From DATKPA01 sp051955985 (GTDB lineage: Bacteria; Planctomycetota; Phycisphaerae; WQYP01): DNA of 64,000 nucleotides. Both the position numbers and the translations under genes were made by a program. Of this stretch, positions 1-7,567 are shown piece after piece (position 1 is the stretch's first letter; every line of letters starts with the position of its first letter). The notes beneath the pieces were generated by a model. The model saw only the letters and a list, made by a program, of their open reading frames with translations. It was not told the DNA's origin and ran no database searches. The DNA lies in the NCBI GenBank assembly GCA_051955985.1, contig JBQCGD010000147.1, positions 1 to 64,000 of the forward strand. Direction: 5' to 3'.

Positions 1-931
1 TCCTCTGAAACCCCTCAATCGTCCGCGCCATCTCCCCATCAAACGCCCAAAACGATTTCTCCCCCGTCCCCTCAAACGTCCCCACCGGCCCCGCCGCCGC
101 CGAAGGCCCAGCCCCCCGATGCCACACCTCATACCGCCACCCCGCCTTCGACGCATCCACCGCCTTGAGCGCCCCGCCCTCCTTCTCCGGCAGCCTATAC
201 TTCGCCGCCTTCTCCAAATACATCCCAATCAACTCAATCTTCGCCGCCGACGCATCAAAATGCCCGCCCCCCGGCTCCACCACCTGCGTAAACGCCCCAT
301 GCGGATGCTTCGAAAAATAATCCCGCCCCAACCCCGCATACCACCCCGTCTCCAAACTCCCCTGCACCTCATACTCCCCCTTCGTCGTCAACCCCGGCAC
401 CCCATCCACGCTCCTACCCTTCCACCACTCCGACTCAAAATACGGCCACTGCCCACTCAACGAAACCACCGCCACCACCCGCTCCGGCTTCCACGCCGCC
501 ACATCCCAACACCAACTCGCCGTCGCCGAATGCCCCATCGGCACCAGCGGCGCCTCCCCAATCTCCCCATACCCCGACACCGCCCCCAACTCCCTCAACA
601 CCTTCTCCAATCGCTCCCCATCCCCCTGGTCAAACCGAAACCGAATCCCCCCAATCCCCGGCGTCATCCACACCTCCGCAAACCCCAGCTTCGCCAGCGT
701 CCCTCGAAACCCCGCATCCTGAAAAACCTGCTCCTCCTCCATATTCTGCGGCGCCACCGCCACCCCCCGCACCCGCTCACACCCCTCCGGCACCCACAAA
801 AACGCCCGCGGATGCCCATGCGTCTCCGAAGAAACCACATCCCCCACCTCCACCGACCACTGAAACACCGCCCCCCGCGCCATCACGCACATCCCCAGCA
901 AAATCCCCGCAGCACAAAGCGTCCTCACCAT
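1..931 (-). CDS. Exported alpha/beta-hydrolase-like protein (3' end cut by window edge)
   Basis: Translating the minus strand from the ATG at 931 gives at least 310 residues without a stop, running off the left edge, so the C-terminus is missing. The first ~20 residues (MVRTLCAAGILLGMCVMARG) look like a Sec signal peptide, so the product is probably exported. Around residue 135 the motif GHSATAS has the G-x-S-x-x form of an alpha/beta-hydrolase nucleophile elbow, and a later GGGHFD could carry the catalytic histidine. Codons end mostly in G, as in other minus-strand genes of this end of the window. Substrate is unknown. It could be an esterase or a non-catalytic relative. The next gene to the right is more than 1.5 kb away. 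Confidence 0.7.
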   Translation of the reverse strand, partial: MVRTLCAAGILLGMCVMARGAVFQWSVEVGDVVSSETHGHPRAFLWVPEGCERVRGVAVAPQNMEEEQVFQDAGFRGTLAKLGFAEVWMTPGIGGIRFRFDQGDGERLEKVLRELGAVSGYGEIGEAPLVPMGHSATASWCWDVAAWKPERVVAVVSLSGQWPYFESEWWKGRSVDGVPGLTTKGEYEVQGSLETGWYAGLGRDYFSKHPHGAFTQVVEPGGGHFDASAAKIELIGMYLEKAAKYRLPEKEGGALKAVDASKAGWRYEVWHRGAGPSAAAGPVGTFEGTGEKSFWAFDGEMARTIEGFQR

Positions 932-1030
932 GCCAAACCTCCACGCCCGCATGTCTCACCGTCGCGCGCGACTATACGCCCCCCATCACCCTCTCAACAA
1001 ATGCGACACCCCAACGAAGAGCGCCCCCCT

Positions 1031-1073
1031 CAATCGCGCAGTTTAGCCGGCGATTTCAATCACCGCGTCCCGC
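1031..1073. repeat. Dispersed repeat A, copy 1
   Basis: The core GTTTAGCCGGCGATTTCAAT and its flanks (CAAT.GC.CA before it and CCGCGT after it) recur at 1574-1620. The core forms a GGCGATT/AATCRCC hairpin. Confidence 0.75.
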
Positions 1074-1253
1074 GTTCCTCATCTCCGCCACCCCGCCATC
1101 ATCCCGATCATTCGTCATCCCAACGTTTATTGATCTTCACCAAAATAATGTCCCCGTTTAGCCCCGGCCTTTGGGCCGGGCAGTCTAGGCCCGAACGGGC
1201 CGACTTTCAGTACCCATGGCCGGACGCCCATGGACCGACACCCAACGAAATCC

Positions 1254-1310
1254 GTCGAAGGCCCGAAGGGCCGACTCATTTCCCGGGACATTCATAAGGT
1301 GAAGATCAAA
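1254..1310. repeat. Dispersed repeat B, copy 1
   Basis: GTCGAAGGCC followed by a small hairpin, then GACATTCA, AAG and TGAAGATCAA. The same order of words recurs at 1903-1960 with substitutions in the hairpin stem and the spacer. Confidence 0.75.
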
Positions 1311-1311
1311 G

Positions 1312-1432
1312 GCCGCGAGCCAAAGGCGAGCGCTGAGCCGCGGTAGCGGCGCCGGGAATGTAGCCCACGACGAAGTCGTGGGTTCGAGTGTCGCACGATC
1401 ATTCAAAGCCGCGGTAGCGGCGCTCGAATCGT
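1312..1432. repeat. Composite hairpin repeat C, copy 1
   Basis: A ~120-bp composite: a GCGAGCC/GAGCGCTGAGCCGCGG module at its left end, a perfect 8-bp stem with a GAA triloop at 1364-1382, then AAGCCGCGGTAGCGGCGCT. The same three modules in the same order occur at 2142-2268, where the middle hairpin has a different stem sequence but the same geometry. The left module alone also occurs at 1746-1785. Confidence 0.75.
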
Positions 1433-1573
1433 TCATCAAATGAGGAACGAAAATCAGTTTGCGACGTCAGAACGCAACGCGTGTAGCGCCGGCCCAGCGG
1501 GCCGCAGTCTCCGCCGATGCGGAGCGAGGCGAAACGCGCAGCCACGCTTCTGCCTCGGATAAAGAACACCCCC

Positions 1574-1620
1574 GCAATTGCACAGTTTAGCCGGCGATTT
1601 CAATCGCCGCGTTTTCCCGC
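1574..1620. repeat. Dispersed repeat A, copy 2
   Basis: Second copy of the 1031-1073 repeat. The stem is perfectly paired here (GGCGATT with AATCGCC), whereas copy 1 has one A/G difference. Confidence 0.75.
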
Positions 1621-1745
1621 TCCATTGAAACTCCACCGCCCCCGCAAAACCTACCCCCCAACCACCACCACCCGAATATCATCCCGCCGCGTCTCCTCCT
1701 CCGACACCCCGCCATCGTCCCGCCCGTTCCTCAACCCAAAGTTTA

Positions 1746-1785
1746 GCCGCGAGCCAAAGGCGAGCGCTGAGCCGCGGTAGCGGCG
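1746..1785. repeat. Left module of repeat C, solo copy
   Basis: Nearly identical to 1312-1351: GCCGCGAGCCAAAGGCGAGC continuing into GCTGAGCCGCGGTAGCGGCG. It is directly preceded by the GTTTA word that also opens repeat A. Confidence 0.75.
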
Positions 1786-1902
1786 GCGTGAAATGAGTGA
1801 TCTCCACCTGAACAACGGCCCCGACAAGAGCGGCCCCGGCCCGAATGGGCCGCCACTTGTGGTAGCCGGGTGTCGTGAGGCCCCGGTACCGACATTTGCG
1901 CG

Positions 1903-1960
1903 GTCGAAGGCCTGAAAGGCCGGCACTTCGTTGCGAGACATTCAAAAGATGAAGATCAAT
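1903..1960. repeat. Dispersed repeat B, copy 2
   Basis: Second copy of the 1254-1310 module. The hairpin stem here is AGGCCTGAAAGGCC rather than AAGGCCCGAAGGGCC. Confidence 0.7.
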
Positions 1961-2141
1961 AGCCGTCGATCAAAGGTCGATCAAAGATCGACGCGTTCAG
2001 CCGCGGACGCGGCCTTCGAAAATAGCCAGGGGTAACTGCAGGGAGCCCCTGGAACTCGAGAACGAAAGATCAGGAATGCTCCGGAAGCGCAATCGTAACA
2101 ACCGCCAACGCAGCAGACATCGAATACTCGAACTTTTATAA

Positions 2142-2268
2142 CCGCGAGCCAAAAGCCGGGCGCTGAGCCGCGGAAGCGGTGCCGGAAGTGTATCTCACGG
2201 CAAAGCCGTGGGACGCAAAATGCCTAAGGAAATGTGAAGCCGCGGCAACGGCGCTTGAACGCAACCCG
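2142..2268. repeat. Composite hairpin repeat C, copy 2
   Basis: Same three-module order as 1312-1432 but more diverged. The middle hairpin is CTCACGGC-AAA-GCCGTGGG, and the right module reads AAGCCGCGGCAACGGCGCT. Stem arms differ from copy 1 while pairing is preserved. Confidence 0.7.
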
Positions 2269-2410
2269 AAATTTGAAAACGCAAACGCCGGTGGCTTTAG
2301 TTTCGATGAAACACATATAGCGTCAGTAATGAACGTCTTCTGCGTCCCCTCATCCGGCAGCCCTTCGCCATTCCTCAGCGAACAGACCGTCACTCCCCGC
2401 CGAAATTTGA

Positions 2411-2439
2411 TTGGTTTGGCGATCTTGTACAGGTAATAT
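2411..2439 (+). promoter_or_regulatory. Candidate sigma-70 promoter for the PEP-CTERM gene
   Basis: TTGGTT at 2411-2416 and TAATAT at 2434-2439 are separated by 17 bp, about 50 bases upstream of the start codon. The AT content is higher than the surroundings. Confidence 0.4.
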
Positions 2440-2490
2440 GCTGATTATCGTTGAGTAGAGCCTCTTTGATCCCCGGGGAGAAGGTAAAAA

Positions 2491-4584
2491 ATGAATTGGA
2501 ATATCACGCGGCAGCGAGCCCTTGATCTCGCCAGACTCCGCTTCTCCGGTTATTTCACTGCATTGCTGGCACTGGCTGTTTCGACGTCCGCCTCGGCCGC
2601 CACCATTTACAGCATCCAGCAATTTGGCTTGAGTGGCTCCGGTTACCTTCGCTCCGATGGCCTGGAGTCAATGAGAGTTTTTACCGGCAATGGGAACATC
2701 ATCGCCGGCACCTCGAATCGCTACACCGGGATGACAAGCCTGGGAGAAGACGCCTGGGCGTATTCGCTTCAGACCAACAATACCGTTCAAATTGGCCTCA
2801 CTTCCGCCGACTATGTGAGTCCAACCGGTCTGCGTGACAGCACGATCTGGCTGGCTGCAACCGGCGGAACCGTCGTGGGTGTTTCGCTTCGCTACAATTC
2901 AGCCGGCGGGAGCAACGGTCAGGACCTTTGGGCCTACAATCCTCAAACGCAAGCCACAACGCTTATCGGGCTTTTCGGTCCCGACTATGGATCGGGCGCC
3001 TATCGAAGAAACGACGTTCTTCACACGCTCCCCACCGGTGAAGTCATCGGCTACGCAACGCGCGGCGCTGGTTCGCTCGGTCAGGACGCCTGGTATTACT
3101 CCACTGCCACCAATTCTACCACTTTCATCGGCCTCACCGGCCCTGACTACCTCCGTTCTGACGGATACCGCTCGGAAGGATTCGGATCTCTTTTTCCCAG
3201 CGGCTACGTCACAGGCACAACACAAATCTACAGAACGTCATCGGGGATTTCCCTCGGGCAAGACGCGTGGATCTTCTCTCCTTCCACCGGAACAGTACGC
3301 TTCGGACTCACCGGACCCGGTTATCAACTCGTTGGTGGCGTTTCCCGATCCAGTGCAGTTGCCTACGTAAATTCATCTGGACAGGCCGTCGGAGAATCCG
3401 ACCGATACGATCCCAACGTCAGTTCAAGTAAGCTCGGCACGGATTCTTGGGTGTATGATCCCGCGACCGGCGCCACGACCCGCATCGGACTGGTTGGCTC
3501 CGGATACGAAAATCCAGCCGGTGTTCGAAACAGCCTTCCATTTGGTCTTTCAGATGACGGCACTGTCCTGGGCCAGTCTCAACGCTATTCCGGTTTCGCC
3601 GACATGGGCACAGATGCGTGGATCTACTCCATCGCGTCCCAGACGACCACGCAACTCGGCTTGATCGGCGCCGGTTATGTCCGATCCGATGGTTACCGTT
3701 ACAGTTCCTGCGGTGGAACAGGCCCTTTACAGACCGTCGTGGGCTACTCGAAACGATATAGTGGCACGACCGATCTTGGTCAGGACAATTGGATCTATCA
3801 AAGCGCAACCGGCATTTCCAAACAAATCGGTCTAACCGGCATCGGCTATGAACAATCCAATGGGTTTCGCTCGCCCGCCACCGGCCCTACTTTTACTCCT
3901 ACGGGAATCGTGATCGGCGCCGCCAACCGTTACAACGGCTCCACCGCTATTGGCCAGGACCCCTGGATCTACAACCCAATAACTGACAAAACAACCAGGA
4001 TTGGTCTGACAGGTTCCGGTTATGAAAAATCAGACGGAACTCGATTCGGTTCTATTCGTTTCGTCAACACCACCGGTCTTATCGCCGGATACTCCAATCG
4101 ATACTCGTCGACCGGCACTTCTTTAGGTCTCGATTACTGGATTTACGACTCCAACTCCGATACCACTTATCCGCTGCAGTTTTCCGTGAAGTCCGATGGA
4201 ACCTCCAACTCCACGGTGCGCGTACTCACCGATGACGGACTCGTCCTCGGCGATTACACCAAGTACAGCGGCTCTCTCTCGCTGGGAAATTTTGCCTTCG
4301 CTTGGACAGAAAACAGTGGATTCGTCGATCTCGGGATCACCGTCACCCCTTCTCTCTCCAGCACAGGCTGGCAAAGCCTCGCCGACGCATTTTATGTCAC
4401 GCCGACCGGACAAATCGCAGGTGTTGGCCTGAGGGTTCGAGATGCGCCGACCAGTCGGGTCGCATACTTGCTGACCCCCACGCCGGAACCCCTCTCCGCC
4501 GCCCTCTTCGCCCCCACGTTGTTCCTCTTATTGTCGCGCCGGCCGGCGCATCAATCTTCGATCCGACGTGGCCTGATCAAATGA
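2491..4584 (+). CDS. PEP-CTERM sorting-domain protein with about ten tandem internal repeats
   Basis: A 697-residue exported protein. An N-terminal signal peptide (hydrophobic ~20-35, cleavage near the ASAAT/IYS region) is followed by about ten repeats of ~60 residues. Each repeat reads roughly GL-T/V-G-x-GY, RSDG, R, then GQD-x-WIY, and probably forms a beta-propeller or similar all-beta fold. The C-terminus has the tripartite exosortase signal: TPEP, a hydrophobic stretch (LSAALFAPTLFLLL) and an Arg-rich tail (SRRP), as in the TIGR02595 family. It is therefore a likely substrate of the exosortase 1.7 kb downstream. The start has a good AGAAGG Shine-Dalgarno. The gene uses C-ending codons, unlike the G-ending genes from 7 kb on. 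Function beyond surface or extracellular location is unknown. Confidence 0.85.
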   Translation: MNWNITRQRALDLARLRFSGYFTALLALAVSTSASAATIYSIQQFGLSGSGYLRSDGLESMRVFTGNGNIIAGTSNRYTGMTSLGEDAWAYSLQTNNTVQIGLTSADYVSPTGLRDSTIWLAATGGTVVGVSLRYNSAGGSNGQDLWAYNPQTQATTLIGLFGPDYGSGAYRRNDVLHTLPTGEVIGYATRGAGSLGQDAWYYSTATNSTTFIGLTGPDYLRSDGYRSEGFGSLFPSGYVTGTTQIYRTSSGISLGQDAWIFSPSTGTVRFGLTGPGYQLVGGVSRSSAVAYVNSSGQAVGESDRYDPNVSSSKLGTDSWVYDPATGATTRIGLVGSGYENPAGVRNSLPFGLSDDGTVLGQSQRYSGFADMGTDAWIYSIASQTTTQLGLIGAGYVRSDGYRYSSCGGTGPLQTVVGYSKRYSGTTDLGQDNWIYQSATGISKQIGLTGIGYEQSNGFRSPATGPTFTPTGIVIGAANRYNGSTAIGQDPWIYNPITDKTTRIGLTGSGYEKSDGTRFGSIRFVNTTGLIAGYSNRYSSTGTSLGLDYWIYDSNSDTTYPLQFSVKSDGTSNSTVRVLTDDGLVLGDYTKYSGSLSLGNFAFAWTENSGFVDLGITVTPSLSSTGWQSLADAFYVTPTGQIAGVGLRVRDAPTSRVAYLLTPTPEPLSAALFAPTLFLLLSRRPAHQSSIRRGLIK

Positions 4585-4628
4585 GTTTTCGTCCATCCCC
4601 GGCCTACATACTCTTCACGATTTAATGC

Positions 4629-4659
4629 AAAAAAAGAAAACCCCGGCTCTCACCAGGGT
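4629..4659 (-). terminator. Rho-independent terminator of clpP
   Basis: On the minus strand ACCCTGG-TGAGAG-CCGGGGT forms a 7-bp stem (one G-T wobble) followed by TTTTCTTTTTTT. It lies about 40 bases after the clpP stop. Confidence 0.7.
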
Positions 4660-4702
4660 CTTCTTGATTCTTAATTCTTGATTCTTGCTTCTCGCAAGAA
4701 TC
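4660..4702. repeat. ATTCTT word repeats and 9-bp hairpin at the clpP stop
   Basis: ATTCTTGATTC-type words repeat four times (4660-4690). The last word is part of a perfect hairpin, GATTCTTGC-TTCTC-GCAAGAATC at 4680-4702, which overlaps the clpP stop codon. No U-tract follows the hairpin, so it is not a terminator by itself. Confidence 0.6.
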
Positions 4703-5420
4703 ACTGATCCGCCGAATCCGTCTCCCCGCCCGCCGGCGGCGCCAAATCCCCCCCACGCCCCTGCTGCCCCGTCGGCATCTTGTTCAACTTCCGATCCACC
4801 ACCCCATACTTCACCGCCTCCTCCGCCTCCAGCCACAAATTCCGATCGCAATCCTTGTGCACCTTCTCGATCGGCTGCCCCGTGTGATGCGACATGATCT
4901 CGTACATCCGCTGACGCAACCGCAGCATCTCCTTCGCCTCGATCGACAGATCCGTCGCCGTCCCCTGCATCACCCCGCCGATCAGCGGCTGGTGCAGCAT
5001 GATCCGCGCGTTCGGCAACGCCGCCCGCTTCCCCTTCGTCCCGGATGCCAGCAGCCACGCCCCCATCGACGCCGCGAGACCAATACACGTCGTCGCCACG
5101 TCGCAACGCAGAAACTGCATCGTGTCATAAATCGCCAGACCCGCCGTCACGCTCCCGCCCGGCGAGTTGATGTAGAACTGAATATCCGTCTTCGAATCTT
5201 CGTTCGACAAAAACAGCATCTGCGCGATGATGATGTTCGCCTCGGTGTCATCCACCCCGCCCGCAAACATAATGATCCGGTCCTTCAGCAGCCGCGAAAA
5301 AATATCGTACGACCGCTCCCCGCGACCCGACTTCTCCACCACGATCGGCACCAGGTTGCCCGTCGGGTGATTCAACATTTCTTCGCGCACGCGCATCGGA
5401 TTATCAAATAGCGATCCCAT
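4701..5420 (-). CDS. clpP: ATP-dependent Clp protease proteolytic subunit, triad acid position is Asn
   Basis: A 239-residue ClpP, the barrel peptidase that works with ClpX/ClpA-type unfoldases. Family motifs are clear: YINSPGGS, GLAASMGA with nucleophile Ser118, and MLHQP with His143. Aligned without gaps to the E. coli segment ERDTERDRF, the catalytic Asp position is occupied by Asn194 (KDCDRNLWL). Asp192 lies two residues away. The frame stays open far upstream to 6191, but homology starts at MGSLF and a GGAG lies 10 bases before 5420, so I start there. The C-terminal ~25 residues (QQGRGGD onward) are an extra tail. An own terminator follows at 4629-4659 and direct repeats lie upstream at 5535-5593. 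Confidence 0.95.
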   Translation of the reverse strand: MGSLFDNPMRVREEMLNHPTGNLVPIVVEKSGRGERSYDIFSRLLKDRIIMFAGGVDDTEANIIIAQMLFLSNEDSKTDIQFYINSPGGSVTAGLAIYDTMQFLRCDVATTCIGLAASMGAWLLASGTKGKRAALPNARIMLHQPLIGGVMQGTATDLSIEAKEMLRLRQRMYEIMSHHTGQPIEKVHKDCDRNLWLEAEEAVKYGVVDRKLNKMPTGQQGRGGDLAPPAGGETDSADQ

Positions 5421-5534
5421 TGTGGATGAACTCCAGAGAGAAGAGTGAAACTCGCGTAAGGGTAGCGGGCAACTCGCGCGAAGGCAACGCGTCCTGCGAA
5501 GTCGCGAAAATCGGCGCGTAGACGCCTCAAAAAG

Positions 5535-5593
5535 CCGTACAAAACGGTACCAACGACATACAAAACGGAGCCAAAACCGTGCAAAGCGGTGCC
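5535..5593. promoter_or_regulatory. Three direct repeats with exact 21-bp period upstream of clpP
   Basis: CCGTACAAAACGGTACC (5535), ACATACAAAACGGAGCC (5556) and CCGTGCAAAGCGGTGCC (5577) share a 17-base pattern at exactly 21-bp spacing, which is two helical turns, 115-173 bases upstream of the clpP start. The first is nearly palindromic (GTAC...GTAC). This layout suits cooperative binding of a regulator on one DNA face. The regulator is unknown. Confidence 0.5.
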
Positions 5594-5779
5594 GATCCGC
5601 CGCACAAATCCACCCCCACTGCCCCCGATGGAAGCCCCTCGTCGCGCCCCGGATCCGCCCGGTGGCGGGGGAACTATTCGAAAAAAGGGGAATTTTTGGG
5701 CTCAAGTCCTTATCTCGAGGACCGGTCCGACCGACTGTAAAAATAGGCAACTTCTGACGAAAAAGGTCACATAATACCC

Positions 5780-5809
5780 TTGCAAGTGACGCTTTATCAT
5801 GTATATGCT
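5780..5809 (+). promoter_or_regulatory. Candidate promoter for the exosortase cluster
   Basis: TTGCAA at 5780-5785 and TATGCT at 5804-5809 with an 18-bp spacer, ending about 45 bases before the micro-protein start. Confidence 0.35.
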
Positions 5810-5852
5810 GGCTTTCAGCCCCATAATTAGGCATTCGCGAGAGGAGGTTGCG

Positions 5853-6050
5853 ATGACAACCAATAACGCGACGTATCCACCGTCCCAACCAACAGTTAAG
5901 ACCATCCCGTCCAACATCACCGTCCCGCCGCCGCGGCGCAATGACAACCAGATCACCCATGCCTGGTCCATCGGCACCACGCGCATTGCCCAGCCGGCGC
6001 CCCAGCCACGCCGCAAGGAAGAATGCCCGCCAGAAGTCTATATCGGATAA
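5853..6050 (+). CDS. Proline-rich 65-residue micro-protein upstream of exosortase
   Basis: The ATG at 5853 is preceded by a strong GAGAGGAGG seven bases upstream. The 65-residue product (beginning MTTNNATYPPSQP, ending PPEVYIG) has no signal peptide or membrane span. It is rich in Pro, Thr and Asn with Arg clusters (PPPRRND, PQPRRKEE), so it is probably disordered. I recognise no family. It lies ~210 bases before the exosortase on the same strand and may be the first gene of that cluster. Support comes from the ribosome-binding site and position only. Confidence 0.55.
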   Translation: MTTNNATYPPSQPTVKTIPSNITVPPPRRNDNQITHAWSIGTTRIAQPAPQPRRKEECPPEVYIG

Positions 6051-6261
6051 CCACTTAGATTCTTCTGCGCAGCACTCGCGCTGGCCACAGTTTCCTGCGG
6101 CCCGCGCGAGTTCTGCTTTTGCCCCGCCCCCGGCTGCCATTCCTAACTCCGCCCAGCCATAAGAGTTGCATCTTCCTTCCATCCATCCCATCCCGCCTGT
6201 TCAGCGTATTGCCATTGACCCGCGGCCCTGGACCCCCGCGGCGTTTGTGGCGAGAGGCTTC

Positions 6262-7284
6262 ATGACCCGAGCAGCAAACCCTTGTGAAGATTACACTTCC
6301 GTGCCGCCGGCGCCTCTCGAACCCGCGGCAGCGCCCGCGGCCAGCCGGTACCGCTACACCGCCCGCCGCTACTTCTCCGCGCCACGTTCGCTCTTACTCC
6401 CTGCAATCACATTACTTATCGCCACAACTGCCCTCTTCTTCTGGACCATCGCCCGGATGTGGGAACGCTGGCACGTCTCCACTGGCTACTATTCCCACGG
6501 CCCCCTGGTCCTCCCCATCTCCCTCGTCGCCGCATGGATCATCATTCGCCGCAATGGGTTACCGATGCACTCGACGCGCTCCAGCCGCGTGATCGCGCTG
6601 GTGGTCCTCGTCGGCTCGCTCCTGATTCACCTGGCGTCGATGTATGCCCGGGTGATCTTTGTTTCCGGGTTTATGATGCTGCCGATCCTGGCGGCATTTG
6701 TGCTGTATCTCGGTGGTTGGCCGATGCTTAGGCGTCTGTGGTTCCCGATCGCCTTTCTGGCGTTCATGGTGCCGCTGCCGGATTTGACGATTTACAACAT
6801 CAATTTTCATCTGAAAATCTTCGCTGCGCAGGCTTCGACCGCTGCTGTAAATGCCGTTGGCATACCGGCTTACCTAAAGGGCTCCGACATCTTCCTGCAG
6901 GGCGGGAAGCAACTCACCGTCGAGGATGCCTGCTCGGGTCTGCGCTCCCTGATCAGCCTCGTGGCCTTTGCAACGCTTTTCACATACGCCTGCAGGTTGC
7001 GTGGCTACAAGCGGTTACTCTTGTTGCTGTCGGCAGTTCCGATCGCGGTCGCGGCGAATGTCGTGCGGATTGCGGTGCTGACGATCGTGGCCAATGACTA
7101 CAGCGTGGCGCTGGCGACGCCGGGGGGATGGGCGCATGACATGATGGGTTTTGTCGTATTTGTGATCGCTTTCTGCATCATGTTCACGCTGGAAAGCCTG
7201 CTGGACCTGCTTCCAGGGGCCGCCTCTCGGGGGTATCTGGGGGGCAAGCGAGGGGGCACTGGGCCGTCGGTGGGGGGGGCATGA
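6262..7284 (+). CDS. xrt: Exosortase (PEP-CTERM transpeptidase/protease)
   Basis: A 340-residue polytopic membrane enzyme predicted to cleave PEP-CTERM proteins and pass them to the envelope or extracellular matrix. About eight hydrophobic segments are visible. The exosortase triad is complete: Cys224 in DACSGLRS, Arg269 in NVVRI and His292 in WAHDMMG. The frame is open back to 6166, but GAGAGG six bases before the ATG at 6262 favours that start. The first ~45 residues are a Pro/Ala-rich cytoplasmic tail and the last ~20 are Gly-rich. Codon third bases change from mostly C to mostly G within this gene (around 6.55-7.0 kb), an unusual internal break. EpsI-family and TPR genes follow on the same strand. 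Confidence 0.93.
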   Translation: MTRAANPCEDYTSVPPAPLEPAAAPAASRYRYTARRYFSAPRSLLLPAITLLIATTALFFWTIARMWERWHVSTGYYSHGPLVLPISLVAAWIIIRRNGLPMHSTRSSRVIALVVLVGSLLIHLASMYARVIFVSGFMMLPILAAFVLYLGGWPMLRRLWFPIAFLAFMVPLPDLTIYNINFHLKIFAAQASTAAVNAVGIPAYLKGSDIFLQGGKQLTVEDACSGLRSLISLVAFATLFTYACRLRGYKRLLLLLSAVPIAVAANVVRIAVLTIVANDYSVALATPGGWAHDMMGFVVFVIAFCIMFTLESLLDLLPGAASRGYLGGKRGGTGPSVGGA

Positions 7285-7497
7285 GTGGCCCCTTGGGGGC
7301 GGGTGTTGAAGGGTTTCGGGGCCATCGCGGGACGGCTCGGGCTGTCTGTGAGCGTTTTCGGGGCGGATGTGGGCATGTTTCGGAACGCGGCGCGGGTTGT
7401 CGTCGTGCAGCGGGAGGGGCTTGTGCACGGGGCGGCGGTGTTTGTCGGAGACTTCGCGTGCGCTTTGTATGTGTGGAATTCATATGGGTTGATATGA
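7285..7497 (+). CDS. Possible small ORF between exosortase and EpsI genes (uncertain)
   Basis: A GTG directly after the exosortase stop opens a 70-codon frame ending at 7497. Its codon third positions are G/C-rich, like the neighbouring plus-strand genes, and the product (MAPWGRVLKGFGAIAG...) contains short hydrophobic patches. A second frame starting at ATG 7281 also runs through the interval. Neither has a recognisable domain or a clear ribosome-binding site, so this may equally be untranslated spacer. Confidence 0.25.
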   Translation: MAPWGRVLKGFGAIAGRLGLSVSVFGADVGMFRNAARVVVVQREGLVHGAAVFVGDFACALYVWNSYGLI

Positions 7498-7567
7498 CGG
7501 GACAGTTCCGGCGTGGGTTCAATCTCCCGGCAGAGGGGGAGCGTAATCAGGTTGGAGGCATTTGGAA

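Larger units (their letters stand above)
932..2490. other. Gene-free region packed with hairpin repeats
   Basis: I see no convincing gene in this 1.5-kb stretch. Open frames here run through the repeats and lack family resemblance. Instead it holds dispersed, partly duplicated modules made of short perfect hairpins: CCCACGAC-GAA-GTCGTGGG at 1364-1382, CTCACGGC-AAA-GCCGTGGG at 2194-2212, and several GGCCCGAA-GGGCC and GCCGCGG-TA-GCGGC types. The last ~90 bases hold a likely promoter for the next gene. Confidence 0.75.
5421..5852. other. Divergent intergenic region upstream of clpP and the exosortase cluster
   Basis: No gene recognised in 430 bases. It contains three 21-bp-period repeats at 5535-5593 near clpP, and an AT-richer half (5680-5840) holding a likely promoter for the rightward cluster. 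GTCAC at 5766 and GTGAC at 5786 form a small inverted repeat around the candidate -35 element. Confidence 0.6.

Noticed and set aside
932..2300. CRISPR array
   Set aside because: Repeats are irregularly spaced, of several types, and lack uniform spacers or cas genes.
2179..2436. 85-residue plus-strand frame before the PEP-CTERM gene
   Set aside because: It runs through hairpin repeat C and the presumed promoter, with no ribosome-binding site or domain.
4680..4702. 9-bp hairpin as the clpP terminator
   Set aside because: No U-tract follows on either strand; the better terminator is at 4629-4659.
5421..6191. Long N-terminal extension of ClpP
   Set aside because: The frame stays open but the extension has no ClpP homology, contains the 21-bp repeats, and overlaps the well-supported micro-protein on the other strand; a ribosome-binding site precedes 5420.
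5400..6500. Possible replication origin at the skew switch
   Set aside because: Only one DnaA-box-like near match (TGTGGATGA near 5421) is visible, no cluster, no dnaA/dnaN/gyrB neighbours, and the skew returns within ~25 kb.
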